The notes under the pieces were generated by a model. It was not told where the DNA came from, made no database searches, and saw only the letters and a program-made list of their open reading frames with translations. Below, piece by piece: positions 37,846 through 47,663 of a stretch of DNA of 64,000 nucleotides; the first letter of the stretch is position 1, and every line of letters begins with the position of its first letter. Source of the DNA: an uncultured Planctomycetaceae bacterium (GTDB lineage Bacteria; Planctomycetota; Planctomycetia; Planctomycetales; Planctomycetaceae). Where the stretch lies: assembly GCA_903858815.1 (NCBI GenBank), contig CAIOKE010000283.1, positions 1 through 64,000 on the forward strand, in the 5' to 3' direction. The position numbers and the translations under genes were made by a program.

Positions 37846-38100
37846 TTAGTTGGCTGCCGCTACTTCCACATTGATCCGACGACCACCCTGGTCAAACTTC
37901 ACCGTGCCATCGCACAACGCAAACAAAGTGTAGTCTGTGCCCATTCCAACATTGCGGCCCGGATGCCACTTCGTGCCACACTGACGAGCCAGAATGTTGC
38001 CCGCAATGACAGCCTCGCCACCAAACTTCTTGATCCCACGACGCTTCGCTTCTGAATCACGACCGTTGCGGCTGGAACCCTGACCCTTCTTATGAGCCAT
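37846..38100 (-). CDS. rpmA: 50S ribosomal protein L27
   Basis: An 84-residue L27. It sits near the peptidyl transferase centre with its N-terminal arm. The start [15 protein letters not shown] and [16 protein letters not shown], then [13 protein letters not shown], are canonical. AAGGGG precedes the ATG. In most bacteria rplU (L21) is directly upstream; here 359 non-coding bases are upstream instead. The gene ends at its own terminator. Confidence 0.96.
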   Translation of the reverse strand: MAHKKGQGSSRNGRDSEAKRRGIKKFGGEAVIAGNILARQCGTKWHPGRNVGMGTDYTLFALCDGTVKFDQGGRRINVEVAAAN

Positions 38101-38459
38101 GACTGAACCCCTTATTGATATTCAAATCTGCTTACTAAGCGGATTGTAAAATTCCACGACAAACAACAGTTCCAAAACCCAGTGCACAGCGACAGTGAAC
38201 CAGCAGGATCAGCCGCATGCACGGCATGAGACCAACAACGGCACCGAACGACAGGACGCCACGACACTGAAGTCACAGGGTCGAAAAGGCAGGAAGTCTG
38301 ACAGTTTATCGGGATTTTTCAAGAGTTTTCGCAGTCACAGACGCCGGATTCCCGGGAACCGACCGGACCACCACACCCCGCACCAGACAACCAACTGCTC
38401 ACAAAACACAGAAAACATCAGCGACAACGCTCAAATGACAACAGAAAGCGAACAAATGT
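38101..38459. other. Intergenic region upstream of rpmA
   Basis: About 360 bases between rpmA and the stop of the exported hypothetical protein. It should contain the rpmA promoter; TACAAT, a good -10 match, occurs on the minus strand near 38150 but has no clear -35. No rplU-like sequence and no structured RNA was recognised. Confidence 0.5.
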
Positions 38460-39479
38460 TCAGTTTCCGGCAGGCGCCGATGTGCTGATGTTTCGCAGAA
38501 TGGAATCCAGATTCGGAATTTGAGTCGTGAATTTACGCGGACGGTACTGCCACAACGGATAACGCACGTCCGGCTTGCCGTCACTATTCGTGTCACCCGC
38601 ATCCACCAGACGAAACTCAATCTCCTCCTGCAGGAACTCGTCCCCCGGACGCTCAAACTTCTGCACAATCACCTTCTCTTCGAACACCGCCTGACCCTGA
38701 GCATCCGTGGAGATGCGGTAGGCGTTGCTGAATCCCGACATGTAGACAGTGAAGTAATCCGCCTGATCATCGACGTTTCGCCAGACGGCCACACCGTAAT
38801 AGGCTTTCGCCAGAGCATCAGCGTCGTCGGCCGCCACCGGAGGACCAACTTCCTGCAACGCCTCGACACTGTTCAGCAGTTTCAGGTCCCGTCCCCGACG
38901 CCCCATTTCGCGAGCAAAAACAGCGTTCTGGATGGTCACACTGACCTCATCCTGCCAGCTGGATGTCACAGTCCCGTCCAGTTCCTGTGCCTGCAGCAAA
39001 AAACGCGGCATATTCAGCGGATTCGTGGTCTCCGAATCCAGAGTATTCGCGGGATCGCTTTCCGGATCAGCCAGTTTTCGCACCAACGCTGCCTGTTCGG
39101 CACCAGCCAGCTCTGTGTAGTCCCTGCGAATCACACGGTAGACCATGTACCGCACGATTTCCTGGCGAGTTTCACCAGAGGCCGAGTCGGTCCAGTTCAG
39201 GCGCATCAGTCGCAGAGGCTTGAACTGCACTTCACCAATCCACAGCGCCGGATATCCGGGCCCCAGAATTGGTTCGTCAGCACCCCGGACCTTACGAGTT
39301 CCCAGCATTTCATCGACCGACATGGCGATGGAACTGGTCCGTACAAAGCCCTCGTTCAATGGCGCACGCACCACCTGAGCCTGCACTGCTGAACCGCACA
39401 CAACAGCAGCAACAGCCGTTGCCAGCACTGCCGTTAATGCCTGCCACCGGAATCCAACTTTCATGGAAATCTGCGACAT
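38460..39479 (-). CDS. Exported hypothetical protein
   Basis: About 339 residues from the ATG at 39479, which has GAAGG upstream. Starts at 39464 and 39518 are also possible. A signal peptide ends near CGSAVQAQ. No known domain is recognised. The body is mixed alpha/beta with ILGPGYPALWIGEVQFKPLRLMRL, and a DTNSDGKPD loop near the C-terminus that resembles an EF-hand/dockerin calcium-binding loop. The secretion signal and style suggest a planctomycete envelope or periplasmic protein. Confidence 0.65.
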   Translation of the reverse strand: MSQISMKVGFRWQALTAVLATAVAAVVCGSAVQAQVVRAPLNEGFVRTSSIAMSVDEMLGTRKVRGADEPILGPGYPALWIGEVQFKPLRLMRLNWTDSASGETRQEIVRYMVYRVIRRDYTELAGAEQAALVRKLADPESDPANTLDSETTNPLNMPRFLLQAQELDGTVTSSWQDEVSVTIQNAVFAREMGRRGRDLKLLNSVEALQEVGPPVAADDADALAKAYYGVAVWRNVDDQADYFTVYMSGFSNAYRISTDAQGQAVFEEKVIVQKFERPGDEFLQEEIEFRLVDAGDTNSDGKPDVRYPLWQYRPRKFTTQIPNLDSILRNISTSAPAGN

Positions 39480-39745
39480 TCTGGGCGCCTTCAACAAACC
39501 TGTGACCAGATCCTGCATGCCGTTACCACCCTACCCGCCAGCACATGGGATCGCCACCCCATTCTGCCAATTCCACCGATTTCCACCACTTTAACGGTCG
39601 AATTTCGTGTGTTTTGCGCAGAATTCAGGCGCAACGCCCCCCATGCTCTCCCCCGTTATCGGAAAGTCGACTCTGGCGGTGTGGATCGGAAACCGGGAAA
39701 TCTGTGAAAAATCGGGCTTTTCCAGCCAACCTGCCGGGCTGACCG

Positions 39746-40216
39746 CTACATATCGATCCGACTGGCCCGCTCCTTGATCTGCTCAAGGCTGAAAAACGCT
39801 CCCTCACCCGAACCCGGACACTTCTCGCACACGTTCTGCCACGCCTGAGCACTTGCCAGATGGCTGTTCCAGAATGGCCACGTCCGACACTGCACAGGAC
39901 GCGCCCTGTAAACAGTACACTTGCGACCACGCGGATCAAAAAACGTGCAATCCCCGTTCGCAAACTCGGTCAGCGACATCCGACCGCGTATCAACCGAGT
40001 ATGAAACAGACGAATCTCTCCGATCGGCTTGCCCAGATAATCAGCGATCTCACGCAATTCGTCGTCTGTGACCCACACAACACCCGGAGCCCCGGTACAG
40101 CAGTCGCCACACTGGGTGCAGGTAAACTGCAGTCCATCCTTATACCACGGAGCCGCGTCAGCCCCCGCCGGATCAGCCGAACACGATTCTGCACCCTCGG
40201 AAGCTTCTGCTGACAT
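39746..40216 (-). CDS. YkgJ-type cysteine-cluster protein (Zn/Fe chelating)
   Basis: A 156-residue protein of the YkgJ/UPF0153 family, thought to hold zinc or an iron-sulfur cluster. The cysteines are C33, C36, C39, C40 (CTQCGDCC), C90, C100, C110 (VQCRTWPF), C130 and C133 (CEKC). The function is unproven. It lies between the exported hypothetical protein and tsaB, all on the minus strand. Confidence 0.85.
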   Translation of the reverse strand: MSAEASEGAESCSADPAGADAAPWYKDGLQFTCTQCGDCCTGAPGVVWVTDDELREIADYLGKPIGEIRLFHTRLIRGRMSLTEFANGDCTFFDPRGRKCTVYRARPVQCRTWPFWNSHLASAQAWQNVCEKCPGSGEGAFFSLEQIKERASRIDM

Positions 40217-40350
40217 AAGCCCTGCCGCAACTTTGATTTCTGCTGTGATTTGTCCCGCACAAAAACTCTGCCCTAACCACCCGCCATTATGACATCAAGC
40301 CGGGGCAAACTCACGGCTTTCCTGGCCCGTTCCGTGGTATTTCATCCGGA

Positions 40351-41022
40351 TCACCCACCCGCCGCAGCCCGCTTCTCTTCGGCGTAGCTGGGACGCACAT
40401 ACAATGGCTCCAGCAGCTCCGGAACGGCCGTCTGCCCCCGCTGAAGCTGATCAGCCCCCAGCACTGCAACCGTCGCCGCCCGGGGAGACAGCGCGACCAG
40501 TGTCCTGCCAGGCAACTGCTCAAGAACACCCCGATGCTGCTCCACAACCGGTCCAGCAACCACAGTCACCGCCGGTAAGTCCGCCACCCCAAACACCTGC
40601 ACCTCGGACACCGGACGCAGAATTCTGCCATCAGGATCCCGCCGACACACCACCCCAAAGACCTCACCCCGCTGTGCATCACTGATACTAAGCACCTCTG
40701 AGTACTGCTCTGAACACTGCTGTGCTGTGGCCTGCAGAGTATTCACCGACAAAAGCGGAATTCCACGCAGCCACGACAGCGTCTTCGCAAACACCAGACC
40801 GACCCGCAGTCCCGTGAAACTGCCAGGACCGATGCTGACTGCAACTGCCGTCAGTTGCTCAATCTCCAGCCCCGCAAAACTCAACAGCTGACCGGTTTCC
40901 TGAACCAGTGTCTGCGCATGCCGACGCCCCTCTGACTCCAGCATCCGCTCGGCCACAATCTGCCCATCGGCAAACACAGCCAGTGACCCCGTCATCCCCG
41001 ATGTCTCAACCGCCAGCAGCAT
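40351..41022 (-). CDS. tsaB: tRNA threonylcarbamoyladenosine biosynthesis protein TsaB
   Basis: About 224 residues from the ATG at 41022, with GGGGCGGGG upstream; the frame to 41076 is an extension. TsaB partners TsaD and TsaE in making t6A37 of tRNAs reading ANN codons. Seen are the ASKHA-fold start LLAVETSG, the GPGSFTGLRVGL motif that forms the TsaD interface, and SVNTLQA. TsaB lacks catalysis itself. No tsaD or tsaE is in this window. Confidence 0.9.
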   Translation of the reverse strand: MLLAVETSGMTGSLAVFADGQIVAERMLESEGRRHAQTLVQETGQLLSFAGLEIEQLTAVAVSIGPGSFTGLRVGLVFAKTLSWLRGIPLLSVNTLQATAQQCSEQYSEVLSISDAQRGEVFGVVCRRDPDGRILRPVSEVQVFGVADLPAVTVVAGPVVEQHRGVLEQLPGRTLVALSPRAATVAVLGADQLQRGQTAVPELLEPLYVRPSYAEEKRAAAGG

Positions 41023-41243
41023 CAGCCCCGCCCCTGCATTCCTACTCTGTCTGTCACCGCTCAACCTGAGCCACAACTTCCCAAGTCACCCCGCCAACTG
41101 CCAGTTTTACGAACTGTCTATTCACGAAAATCCAAAAAATGCCGTCACAAATCTTCAGCACAATCCTAATGGCACTGAGTGCTGCCATGAATGCTGGCAC
41201 CAGGACTTCTATCAAATGACTTCTCAGAACAGGGCTACCACAG

Positions 41244-41903
41244 ATGAACAACCGCATCAATGACCAGTTGTACGTAATGTCTGCACCGAGCGGATGTTCA
41301 ATCTCCGGAATGCTGCTGATCACCCTGCTGACATTCCTCAACTCGGCTGCGAATCCCGTGTCGGCGTGCGATGAAGTACTGGGAGTCTGCCTGCAGACCT
41401 GGGAGTCATCCGCAGGAGCACTGGTGACCGATGTCACGGGCACAGTCGCTCGTAACCTGTTTCGTAACGGCGATGAAACTCGCTGCATGCTCATCGCGGG
41501 ACAGCATGTGATCACAGCTGTCAATGGATCCACAGTAGCCACAAAAGCCGAATGCCTGGAAGCCCTGAAACAGGCGGCAGGATCTCCTGTCACACTTGAA
41601 GTGCTCAATATTCAGCGCGGAACGACGCGAACCTATGTCGCAAAAAATCCACGACAGGGTGGGAAAGCCACGAATGGCAACCGCGGCAAAGGCTCTGACC
41701 GCCGCTTCATCAGGAATACTGCCGCTGGTGAATGGCAGCTCGCACAACCCGCCTCAGATTCCGCGTGGACCTGGGAGACTTCAACGCCAGCCTCGCAGGA
41801 TGATTCAATCAATCTGAATGGGATTCGAAGCCAGCTGGAGCGAGATTCTTTCAATCGGAATTACCCCCGCAATTCAGATCATCGCTCAGTCTATGGAAAC
41901 TGA
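41244..41903 (+). CDS. Small exported PDZ-like protein
   Basis: A 219-residue protein. A hydrophobic stretch at about 22-40 acts as a signal or anchor. A PDZ-like domain follows at about 55-135 (GALVTDVTGTVARNL ... VITAVNGSTV ... VTLEVLNIQRGTTRTYV), with the typical carboxylate-loop and strand pattern. The C-terminal 80 residues are Ser/Arg/Asn-rich and look disordered. No protease domain is present, so it may be an adaptor. AGGG precedes the ATG. Confidence 0.72.
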   Translation: MNNRINDQLYVMSAPSGCSISGMLLITLLTFLNSAANPVSACDEVLGVCLQTWESSAGALVTDVTGTVARNLFRNGDETRCMLIAGQHVITAVNGSTVATKAECLEALKQAAGSPVTLEVLNIQRGTTRTYVAKNPRQGGKATNGNRGKGSDRRFIRNTAAGEWQLAQPASDSAWTWETSTPASQDDSINLNGIRSQLERDSFNRNYPRNSDHRSVYGN

Positions 41904-42000
41904 ATGCCACACTTCCTGTCGAGCATGTCGAAACTACTGGAAACACCACTGCGCGGAGACTATACTTTCCTGATGTCGATCACCCGGACTCCCACATCAA

Positions 42001-42366
42001 ATGCGATTTCTCAGGTCATTCTCCGGAGCCAGCCCTGTGATCCAGCATCCCTTCAGCCGACCGCAACTGCATTGTAACTTCCTCTTCCGCAGCACACTGC
42101 TGTGCCTTGCCCTGCTGGCCGGCTGTGCCGCAGAAACACCGGGAACATGGAAGCAACCGCAAGTCGAAGCAGAAATGACTCGCAAACTGGAACTGACCAG
42201 GATTGCTCTCACACCCGCTGCCGCTGGCTTTGAAGGCACCGGCACTGCTGCAGATGGCGAAACTTACAAACTGAAAATCACTCAGGATGCCACCAAAGGT
42301 CGACTGGACTGGACCGCCGTCGGCGATCGAGGCTCAGAAGAAGACGGCTTTTTCGAACTGAACTGA
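42001..42366 (+). CDS. Small lipoprotein of unknown function
   Basis: A 121-residue protein with a lipobox (LALLAGC, modified Cys at about residue 42). The mature part is about 80 residues with a beta-strand-rich region (AGFEGTGTAADGETYKLKITQD). The leader is long; a GTG at 42037 would give a more normal one. No family is recognised. Confidence 0.6.
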   Translation: MRFLRSFSGASPVIQHPFSRPQLHCNFLFRSTLLCLALLAGCAAETPGTWKQPQVEAEMTRKLELTRIALTPAAAGFEGTGTAADGETYKLKITQDATKGRLDWTAVGDRGSEEDGFFELN

Positions 42367-42403
42367 ACCGATCTGACTCGGACTGAACAGCAGTCACCCC
42401 GAC

Positions 42404-42424
42404 AACCAGCCATTCAGGCTGGTT
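42404..42424. terminator. Hairpin between convergent genes
   Basis: AACCAGCC (42404-42411) and GGCTGGTT (42417-42424) form an 8-base-pair stem with a 5-base loop. It straddles the stop of the minus-strand WD40 gene and is near the end of the lipoprotein gene. The T run is short on either strand, so a bidirectional terminator role is tentative. Confidence 0.4.
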
Positions 42425-43442
42425 TGGCATTCAGCTTCGTAATCCGCACATGACGATCATAGTGTGCTGTTGCCACTGTGATTCCATCGGGGTGCAGATC
42501 CATATCACGAGCCAGACTGGCCAGCTGAAAGCGATGATAGTCCTTGTCCGCATCGGGCTTCCAGAACAGCAACCAGCCGCCACTGCCACCGCCACTGATT
42601 CCCATCAGCGATCCATCAGCCAGCCATACAAGACGCCACAGGACGCCCTGAGTAATTCCTTCGGCCAGCTGCTGCCGCTCTGCCGCGCCCGTCTCCAGAC
42701 TGAACAGAATCACCAGCGGCTCGTGCACCGCCCCCAACGGGTTCGACGCTTTGTAAAGCCCCCCGGCTGCCAGACGCTTGCCGTCCGGACTGACAGCCAG
42801 CGCACGAACGCCCCCAAAATCCACCTGCTGCCCGCCGTTGTACGAGAATAACGGGGTTGCATCCAGCTTCCGCTGCTCTGCGCCTGTCTGCAAATCCCAC
42901 TGCCTGACATTGCCACCCAGATCGCCCGAAAACAGACTTTTCCCGTCCGGATGAAAGGTCACTGAATACACATGCTTTTCATGGCCCGGGATTTCCCGCA
43001 CCAGAACCCCGTCGGCCAGATTCCACAGCCGAACCATGTTGTCGTTACCACCGCTGGCCAGCAGAGTCCCATCCGGACTGACGGCCAATGCACGCACCCA
43101 TGAGGTGCCGTGTGCCTGCACCGTCCGGATCAGCTGCGGAGTCTCAGCCGTGGCCGCCCACCAGCATAGTCGACCGTCGCAGCCACCGCTGACAACCACC
43201 GAACCATCCGCCGAAAACGCAAAGGCATTTACCCACGTTTCATGCCCCCCCGTCAGCAGGACCTTAGCGCCATCTGACAGGCGAAATCGCTCTGCCACTC
43301 GATCTTCCGAGCCGCAGAACACAAACTGCCCGGACGGATCAAAACGACAGGAAATCAAAGGCCTGTCATGCGCCCACTGAGCAGCAGCCCAGGCCAGCTT
43401 CGGATCCGGAACTTCCACGGGAGACAGAGCAGTCAGGAGCAT
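42414..43442 (-). CDS. WD40 repeat protein
   Basis: About 342 residues from the ATG at 43442 (AGGAAG upstream). At least six WD40-type repeats: FDPSGQFVFCGSEDR, FSADGSVVVSGGCDGR, VSPDGTLLASGGNDN, FHPDGKSLFSGDLGG, VSPDGKRLAAGG and LHPDGITVATAHYD. A single beta-propeller with no further domain. WD40 proteins scaffold complexes; the partner is not known. No signal peptide is seen. It is downstream of the LptD-like gene on the same strand, 159 bases away. Confidence 0.85.
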   Translation of the reverse strand: MLLTALSPVEVPDPKLAWAAAQWAHDRPLISCRFDPSGQFVFCGSEDRVAERFRLSDGAKVLLTGGHETWVNAFAFSADGSVVVSGGCDGRLCWWAATAETPQLIRTVQAHGTSWVRALAVSPDGTLLASGGNDNMVRLWNLADGVLVREIPGHEKHVYSVTFHPDGKSLFSGDLGGNVRQWDLQTGAEQRKLDATPLFSYNGGQQVDFGGVRALAVSPDGKRLAAGGLYKASNPLGAVHEPLVILFSLETGAAERQQLAEGITQGVLWRLVWLADGSLMGISGGGSGGWLLFWKPDADKDYHRFQLASLARDMDLHPDGITVATAHYDRHVRITKLNAKPA

Positions 43443-43601
43443 GCGTGGTCTTCCTGAGACTGAAAGTGGTAAACTTGAGGCAGGTTGCTGGCAGGCAGCA
43501 GATCTGGAGGGATGTTCAGCCACATCGCTGCGACGGAAACCACTTCAGAGTACGCAGTCGCCTTTCGCTTGTCACGCTGAATACGGCGACGCGGGAACGA
43601 T

Positions 43602-46600
43602 TCACTGAAGTCCCAGAAGTGAGGCCATGCTGGTGGGGGATGGTGGCCCAAAACGCGGCTCGAGGGAAATCCCCACACCCACGTTGTCCTTGCTGAAATC
43701 CAGCCCGAAGCCGAAGTGCAGAATCCAGTCCAGACCCACTCGTGAAAAGGTCAACGTGGACCCCCGCGCCTCACTCTGAGCAATGTCATAAGCCATTGAT
43801 GCCGTCGAAATCCATTTGGGACTCATCTGATAACTGTAACTGCCGATCGCTGTCTGGCTCTTCAGATACTGCCCCGCTTCCACCTCGCGAAGACCCAGAT
43901 ACACACTGCCACGCAGACTTCGCTGACTGAGAATTCCGATACTGCGCACCTGCGAGGCATTATCAAAAATATCCCATGAGGCATCCGTCAACAGACTGGT
44001 CCGATCGCTGACGTTCCAGCGGTAGTGACTGTAGAACAACCCGAACTCACTGCCGAAATTGTCACGCTCTGACCGCGGAAAGAACGTCGCACCATACTCC
44101 CACACCATCCAGTCACGAATTCGTGGAGCATTCTCGGGCCCCGATTTCGTCTGCAGTCGATCCCGAAATCCAATCCGCAGTGCCTGCAGGTTGTCTGCAA
44201 TCTCATGAAACGGAGCACTGCTCCACAGACCTGCCCCGTTTCGCAGTGCATAGTTCCGCGGATTGAACTGCTCTGGTATCCCACCCGGAAAAATCTGTGT
44301 CGGCAGCGAGTATCGCGCCCGAAATCGCTCCTGTGCGTTCTCATCAATCTCATTGTACTGCGGAATCTGATCCAGCCCCGTACTGACACTCGTCCAGGCA
44401 TACTCCAGCATCGTATCGTGTTTGTGCGCCAGTCCGTTCACTCCCAGAAGAGCATTGCGGACAAACGGAAACACACGACTGGCTGTCAGCCTTGCACGCA
44501 GGCCGGCATTCACCAGCGTTCGATCCACGGACGCTTCGGAAAACCCCGCGCCCCAGTAGGCAGCCTCACCCGCCACAAAAGGCTCAAGTGCGACGGGCCC
44601 CGCCGAAAATGGCGCTGCCAGCTCATGACGCGTCATCGCCACCACCCCGCTGGCATCCGTCATATACGACAGACCGGCAGGATTGAACGGATCCAGCGAA
44701 TTCGACGGCGCCTGCAGCGACTGCATATTCGCATACCCCAGACTGGAATGCGAACTCCAGTAAGCCAGACCATCAAACAGTGGCTGGGAGAAGGAGTACA
44801 GGTCGCCCCGCGGCAGCCACTGAGTATTTGCTTCGAATCCACTCAGATCTGCTCGCCCCCACAAACGCCCCGACCACGCATCATAGTCCTGACGCAGTCC
44901 CAGCAACGTCTCGACATCCTTCTCTGTGTCAAAACGAGATTCATGAAACTGCTCCAGATAGTTTCGATCCGACAGATAGCCAATCTCACCAAACAGCAAC
45001 GACCCGCCAGGCAGCGTCTGCCGATGACGCCACGTCACCTCACCACGATTACTGTCGTCCGGCTGCAATCCTCGACGATCAAGGCCCAGATTGTCCCGAC
45101 CACCGTCGTACTGATAGTAAATCCGACCGCCGCCCTGATAAGGACCGGCCGGATCCTGCCCGGAATATCGTCCCTCAATACCAGCACCTGCACCACGGTC
45201 CGTCTTGATGTCTCCCAGCAGATCCAGACGCAGACCAGGCTGCTTCGGCAGACCCAGCAGGCGATTCAGATCCCACGCTGTATTCAGCTGCGCTCCGAAA
45301 ATACGATCGTTGGCCACTGTGATGCCACGCAGTGGAATCCCCGGATCCTCCGCCGGACCACTGACCTTCGGCAGATAGAACAGAGGAATCTCTCCCACAA
45401 CAAACCGATTGTTCAGACTGGTAACCCACGGTGAACCACCCACCTCCGTACGATTCGTCAGCGGATCCACTCCTACCACAGCATTCGGTCCAGGCTCAAC
45501 AAAGATATCACTGGCCTGCAGCCTGTATCCCGGCTTGCCATATGGACTGGTCGTGGCCCACGCATTCTGAATGTGGAAGCGATCTCGACCCAGCTGCCGC
45601 ATCCGCTCTCCACGGACCCGAAAGTCACTGCCGGTCGCCGGTACAAAGGCCCGCAGCTCGGCATTCAACAGCATCGCACGACTGCCCGCAGCATCAAAAA
45701 AGCCATGCGTTGCCCGAATCACATTCTGGTTCTGCCGGATGACAATGTTACCTTCCAGATAAACCTGAAAACGTGCGTCCGCCGGCTGCACGACCGTTGT
45801 GCCCGCCTCCAATGCATCACTTTCGCCAGCCTGAGTCCAGATCACGACACGATCCGCTGACAGGTCAATCAGGCCGGGAGCCATGTTCAGACCCTCGACC
45901 TGCGAATCCAGACCGTCCACCAGAACATTCACTCCACCAGTAATCACAGTCACTCGCTCAGCCGGCACTGTGTCCGGATTCGTCGATGACTCAACTCGCA
46001 GAGGATCATTGGAACGCGGACGTATCTGCACCCGACGAGACCCGGAATCACTCGACGGCTGGACCGCCGGAACAGGAGCAGAAAATACGTCCGACGGTGA
46101 CTGCAGTGATGCCATCCGCGGCTCGTCCAGACTGCCCGGAAACAACCGCGCCAACGCCCGCCGCAATAACGGCTGATCCGCCGTCTCCGCCTCAGTCGAC
46201 TCACGCACCTCGACCACCGGAGCTGCAGTCGACTCCAGACGAAATGCCACAGCACCCGCAGCACGCTGACCGTTCCGATCCGTGATCGTCAGGTCTTCCG
46301 CATACACCGCTGTGTCATAACCCTCGTTGGTCCGCGTGACAAACACTGCCATCCGGGCACCGGAAAATGTCTGACCAGCCTGCGAAATCTCAGCCTGACC
46401 GGCAATCAGATACACATCCGTCGCTGACCAGCGCAAGGTTTCCTGATACAGCCCGGAAATCCGCAGCAGAGCCGTCGCGTCCTCCGTCAGATTCTCGGCC
46501 GGAGAGACTCGCGGCGATGCATCACTCGACTCACGCCCCGCCGTCACGCCCTCACGCGCTGCACCGGCCCACGAAATCTCAGTCTCCTGACCGCGCGCAG

Positions 46601-46664
46601 TCCCTGCCATGACGACAAGAGTCGCCACCAGACACAGCATCGGTACAGTCGGGCCATGACGCAT
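43602..46664 (-). CDS. LptD-like outer membrane protein (organic solvent tolerance/LPS assembly type)
   Basis: About 1,020 residues from the ATG at 46664; the frame extends to 46736 but with no better signal. A signal peptide ends near AGTARGQ. The N-terminal part has beta-jellyroll OstA/LptA-like modules, such as DRVVIWTQAG and ATHGFFDAAGSRAMLLNAELRAF. The C-terminal half is the LptD-type barrel region, with SLNNRFVVGEIPLFYLPKV and alternating barrel strands up to FGFGLDFSKDN at the end. It should insert a lipid or polysaccharide into the outer leaflet. No lptE is adjacent. Confidence 0.82.
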   Translation of the reverse strand: MRHGPTVPMLCLVATLVVMAGTARGQETEISWAGAAREGVTAGRESSDASPRVSPAENLTEDATALLRISGLYQETLRWSATDVYLIAGQAEISQAGQTFSGARMAVFVTRTNEGYDTAVYAEDLTITDRNGQRAAGAVAFRLESTAAPVVEVRESTEAETADQPLLRRALARLFPGSLDEPRMASLQSPSDVFSAPVPAVQPSSDSGSRRVQIRPRSNDPLRVESSTNPDTVPAERVTVITGGVNVLVDGLDSQVEGLNMAPGLIDLSADRVVIWTQAGESDALEAGTTVVQPADARFQVYLEGNIVIRQNQNVIRATHGFFDAAGSRAMLLNAELRAFVPATGSDFRVRGERMRQLGRDRFHIQNAWATTSPYGKPGYRLQASDIFVEPGPNAVVGVDPLTNRTEVGGSPWVTSLNNRFVVGEIPLFYLPKVSGPAEDPGIPLRGITVANDRIFGAQLNTAWDLNRLLGLPKQPGLRLDLLGDIKTDRGAGAGIEGRYSGQDPAGPYQGGGRIYYQYDGGRDNLGLDRRGLQPDDSNRGEVTWRHRQTLPGGSLLFGEIGYLSDRNYLEQFHESRFDTEKDVETLLGLRQDYDAWSGRLWGRADLSGFEANTQWLPRGDLYSFSQPLFDGLAYWSSHSSLGYANMQSLQAPSNSLDPFNPAGLSYMTDASGVVAMTRHELAAPFSAGPVALEPFVAGEAAYWGAGFSEASVDRTLVNAGLRARLTASRVFPFVRNALLGVNGLAHKHDTMLEYAWTSVSTGLDQIPQYNEIDENAQERFRARYSLPTQIFPGGIPEQFNPRNYALRNGAGLWSSAPFHEIADNLQALRIGFRDRLQTKSGPENAPRIRDWMVWEYGATFFPRSERDNFGSEFGLFYSHYRWNVSDRTSLLTDASWDIFDNASQVRSIGILSQRSLRGSVYLGLREVEAGQYLKSQTAIGSYSYQMSPKWISTASMAYDIAQSEARGSTLTFSRVGLDWILHFGFGLDFSKDNVGVGISLEPRFGPPSPTSMASLLGLQ

Positions 46665-46886
46665 GCCGTCGGCGCTGCTGAAGAGAAGGGAGAAAAGACA
46701 GGACAGGAAGGTGAGACATGCAGAACAACTCCGCACTATACGGGCAGGCCGGAAAACGGGTCAATATCGGACCCAGCCGCCAAATATGACGCAAACCACA
46801 TCCAGAAAACAACTTAGGAACAGTGCCTGTTTCCCGGCGACGGTTTTCCCGCGAGAATTCCACGGCCTTCGGCAACTCCTGCCGGT

Positions 46887-47390
46887 TTAGCCCCGCACCG
46901 CGGGACCGCCCGACTCGCCGGCCAGCTGCATTGCCTGCAGCAGCAGACGAAACATCAGCACCGACCGAAATGTCCAGAGCACGGTACGAATCCAGTTGCT
47001 CAACACCAGACGTCGATGCAGCTCCGCATCAAACGCAACACACAGCCGATCGTGCAGCGGCACCTGAATGAAAAACGTCGATGCCCAGATCCCCAGCACC
47101 GCCGCAGCAGCCAGCCACAGCGTCCCGCTGAACCCCGGAATCGGTTTCCACGCCAGCCACAGCGCCGTCAGCAGTTCCACTGTCATCAGCGGCATCACAA
47201 CCGGCGTGATCCGGTTACAGTGCTGCTGCTCATAAGACACAAACTGCTCCGTACCAACAGACCCCATCAGTGGATACTGGACCACCTGAATCAACCAGAT
47301 TAACCCGGTCATGGCCGCAGTGGAAAAGGCACAGGCCAGCAGAATTCCCTGATTCATCGCGTTGGATCTCGACATCTGCGGTGTCTTCAT
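46887..47390 (-). CDS. Four-helix integral membrane protein, DUF1772-like
   Basis: A 167-residue protein with about four membrane helices (about 16-36, 58-78, 86-107 and 133-151). Conserved-looking segments are WLIQVVQYPLM, CNRITPVVMPLM and the LSNWIRTVLWTFR block, as in DUF1772-type proteins of unknown function. The start is uncertain: ATGs also occur at 47375 and 47357. It is divergent from the macroglobulin gene. Confidence 0.65.
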   Translation of the reverse strand: MKTPQMSRSNAMNQGILLACAFSTAAMTGLIWLIQVVQYPLMGSVGTEQFVSYEQQHCNRITPVVMPLMTVELLTALWLAWKPIPGFSGTLWLAAAAVLGIWASTFFIQVPLHDRLCVAFDAELHRRLVLSNWIRTVLWTFRSVLMFRLLLQAMQLAGESGGPAVRG

Positions 47391-47663
47391 GGTTTGGCCG
47401 GATTCCCGCCGTCATACCCGAATTACGGGAACCAGCCGCAGGTGAACTGCGTCTGTAGCTTCAGCAGAGCAGGACAAACAGCCCCGCCCTGTGCCGACAG
47501 ATCAAAGACAATTCACGGACCAAATCAAGCTGTGTCACACTGTTTTGCCACTGTTTTTGCCAACCGGCAGACAGAACCAACGCATCTTCTCGCGATAGAT
47601 TCGTGACTTGTGTACTCTACGGGTTCCAAATTCTGCTGATTGATGACTCAAGGACTGCAGGTC

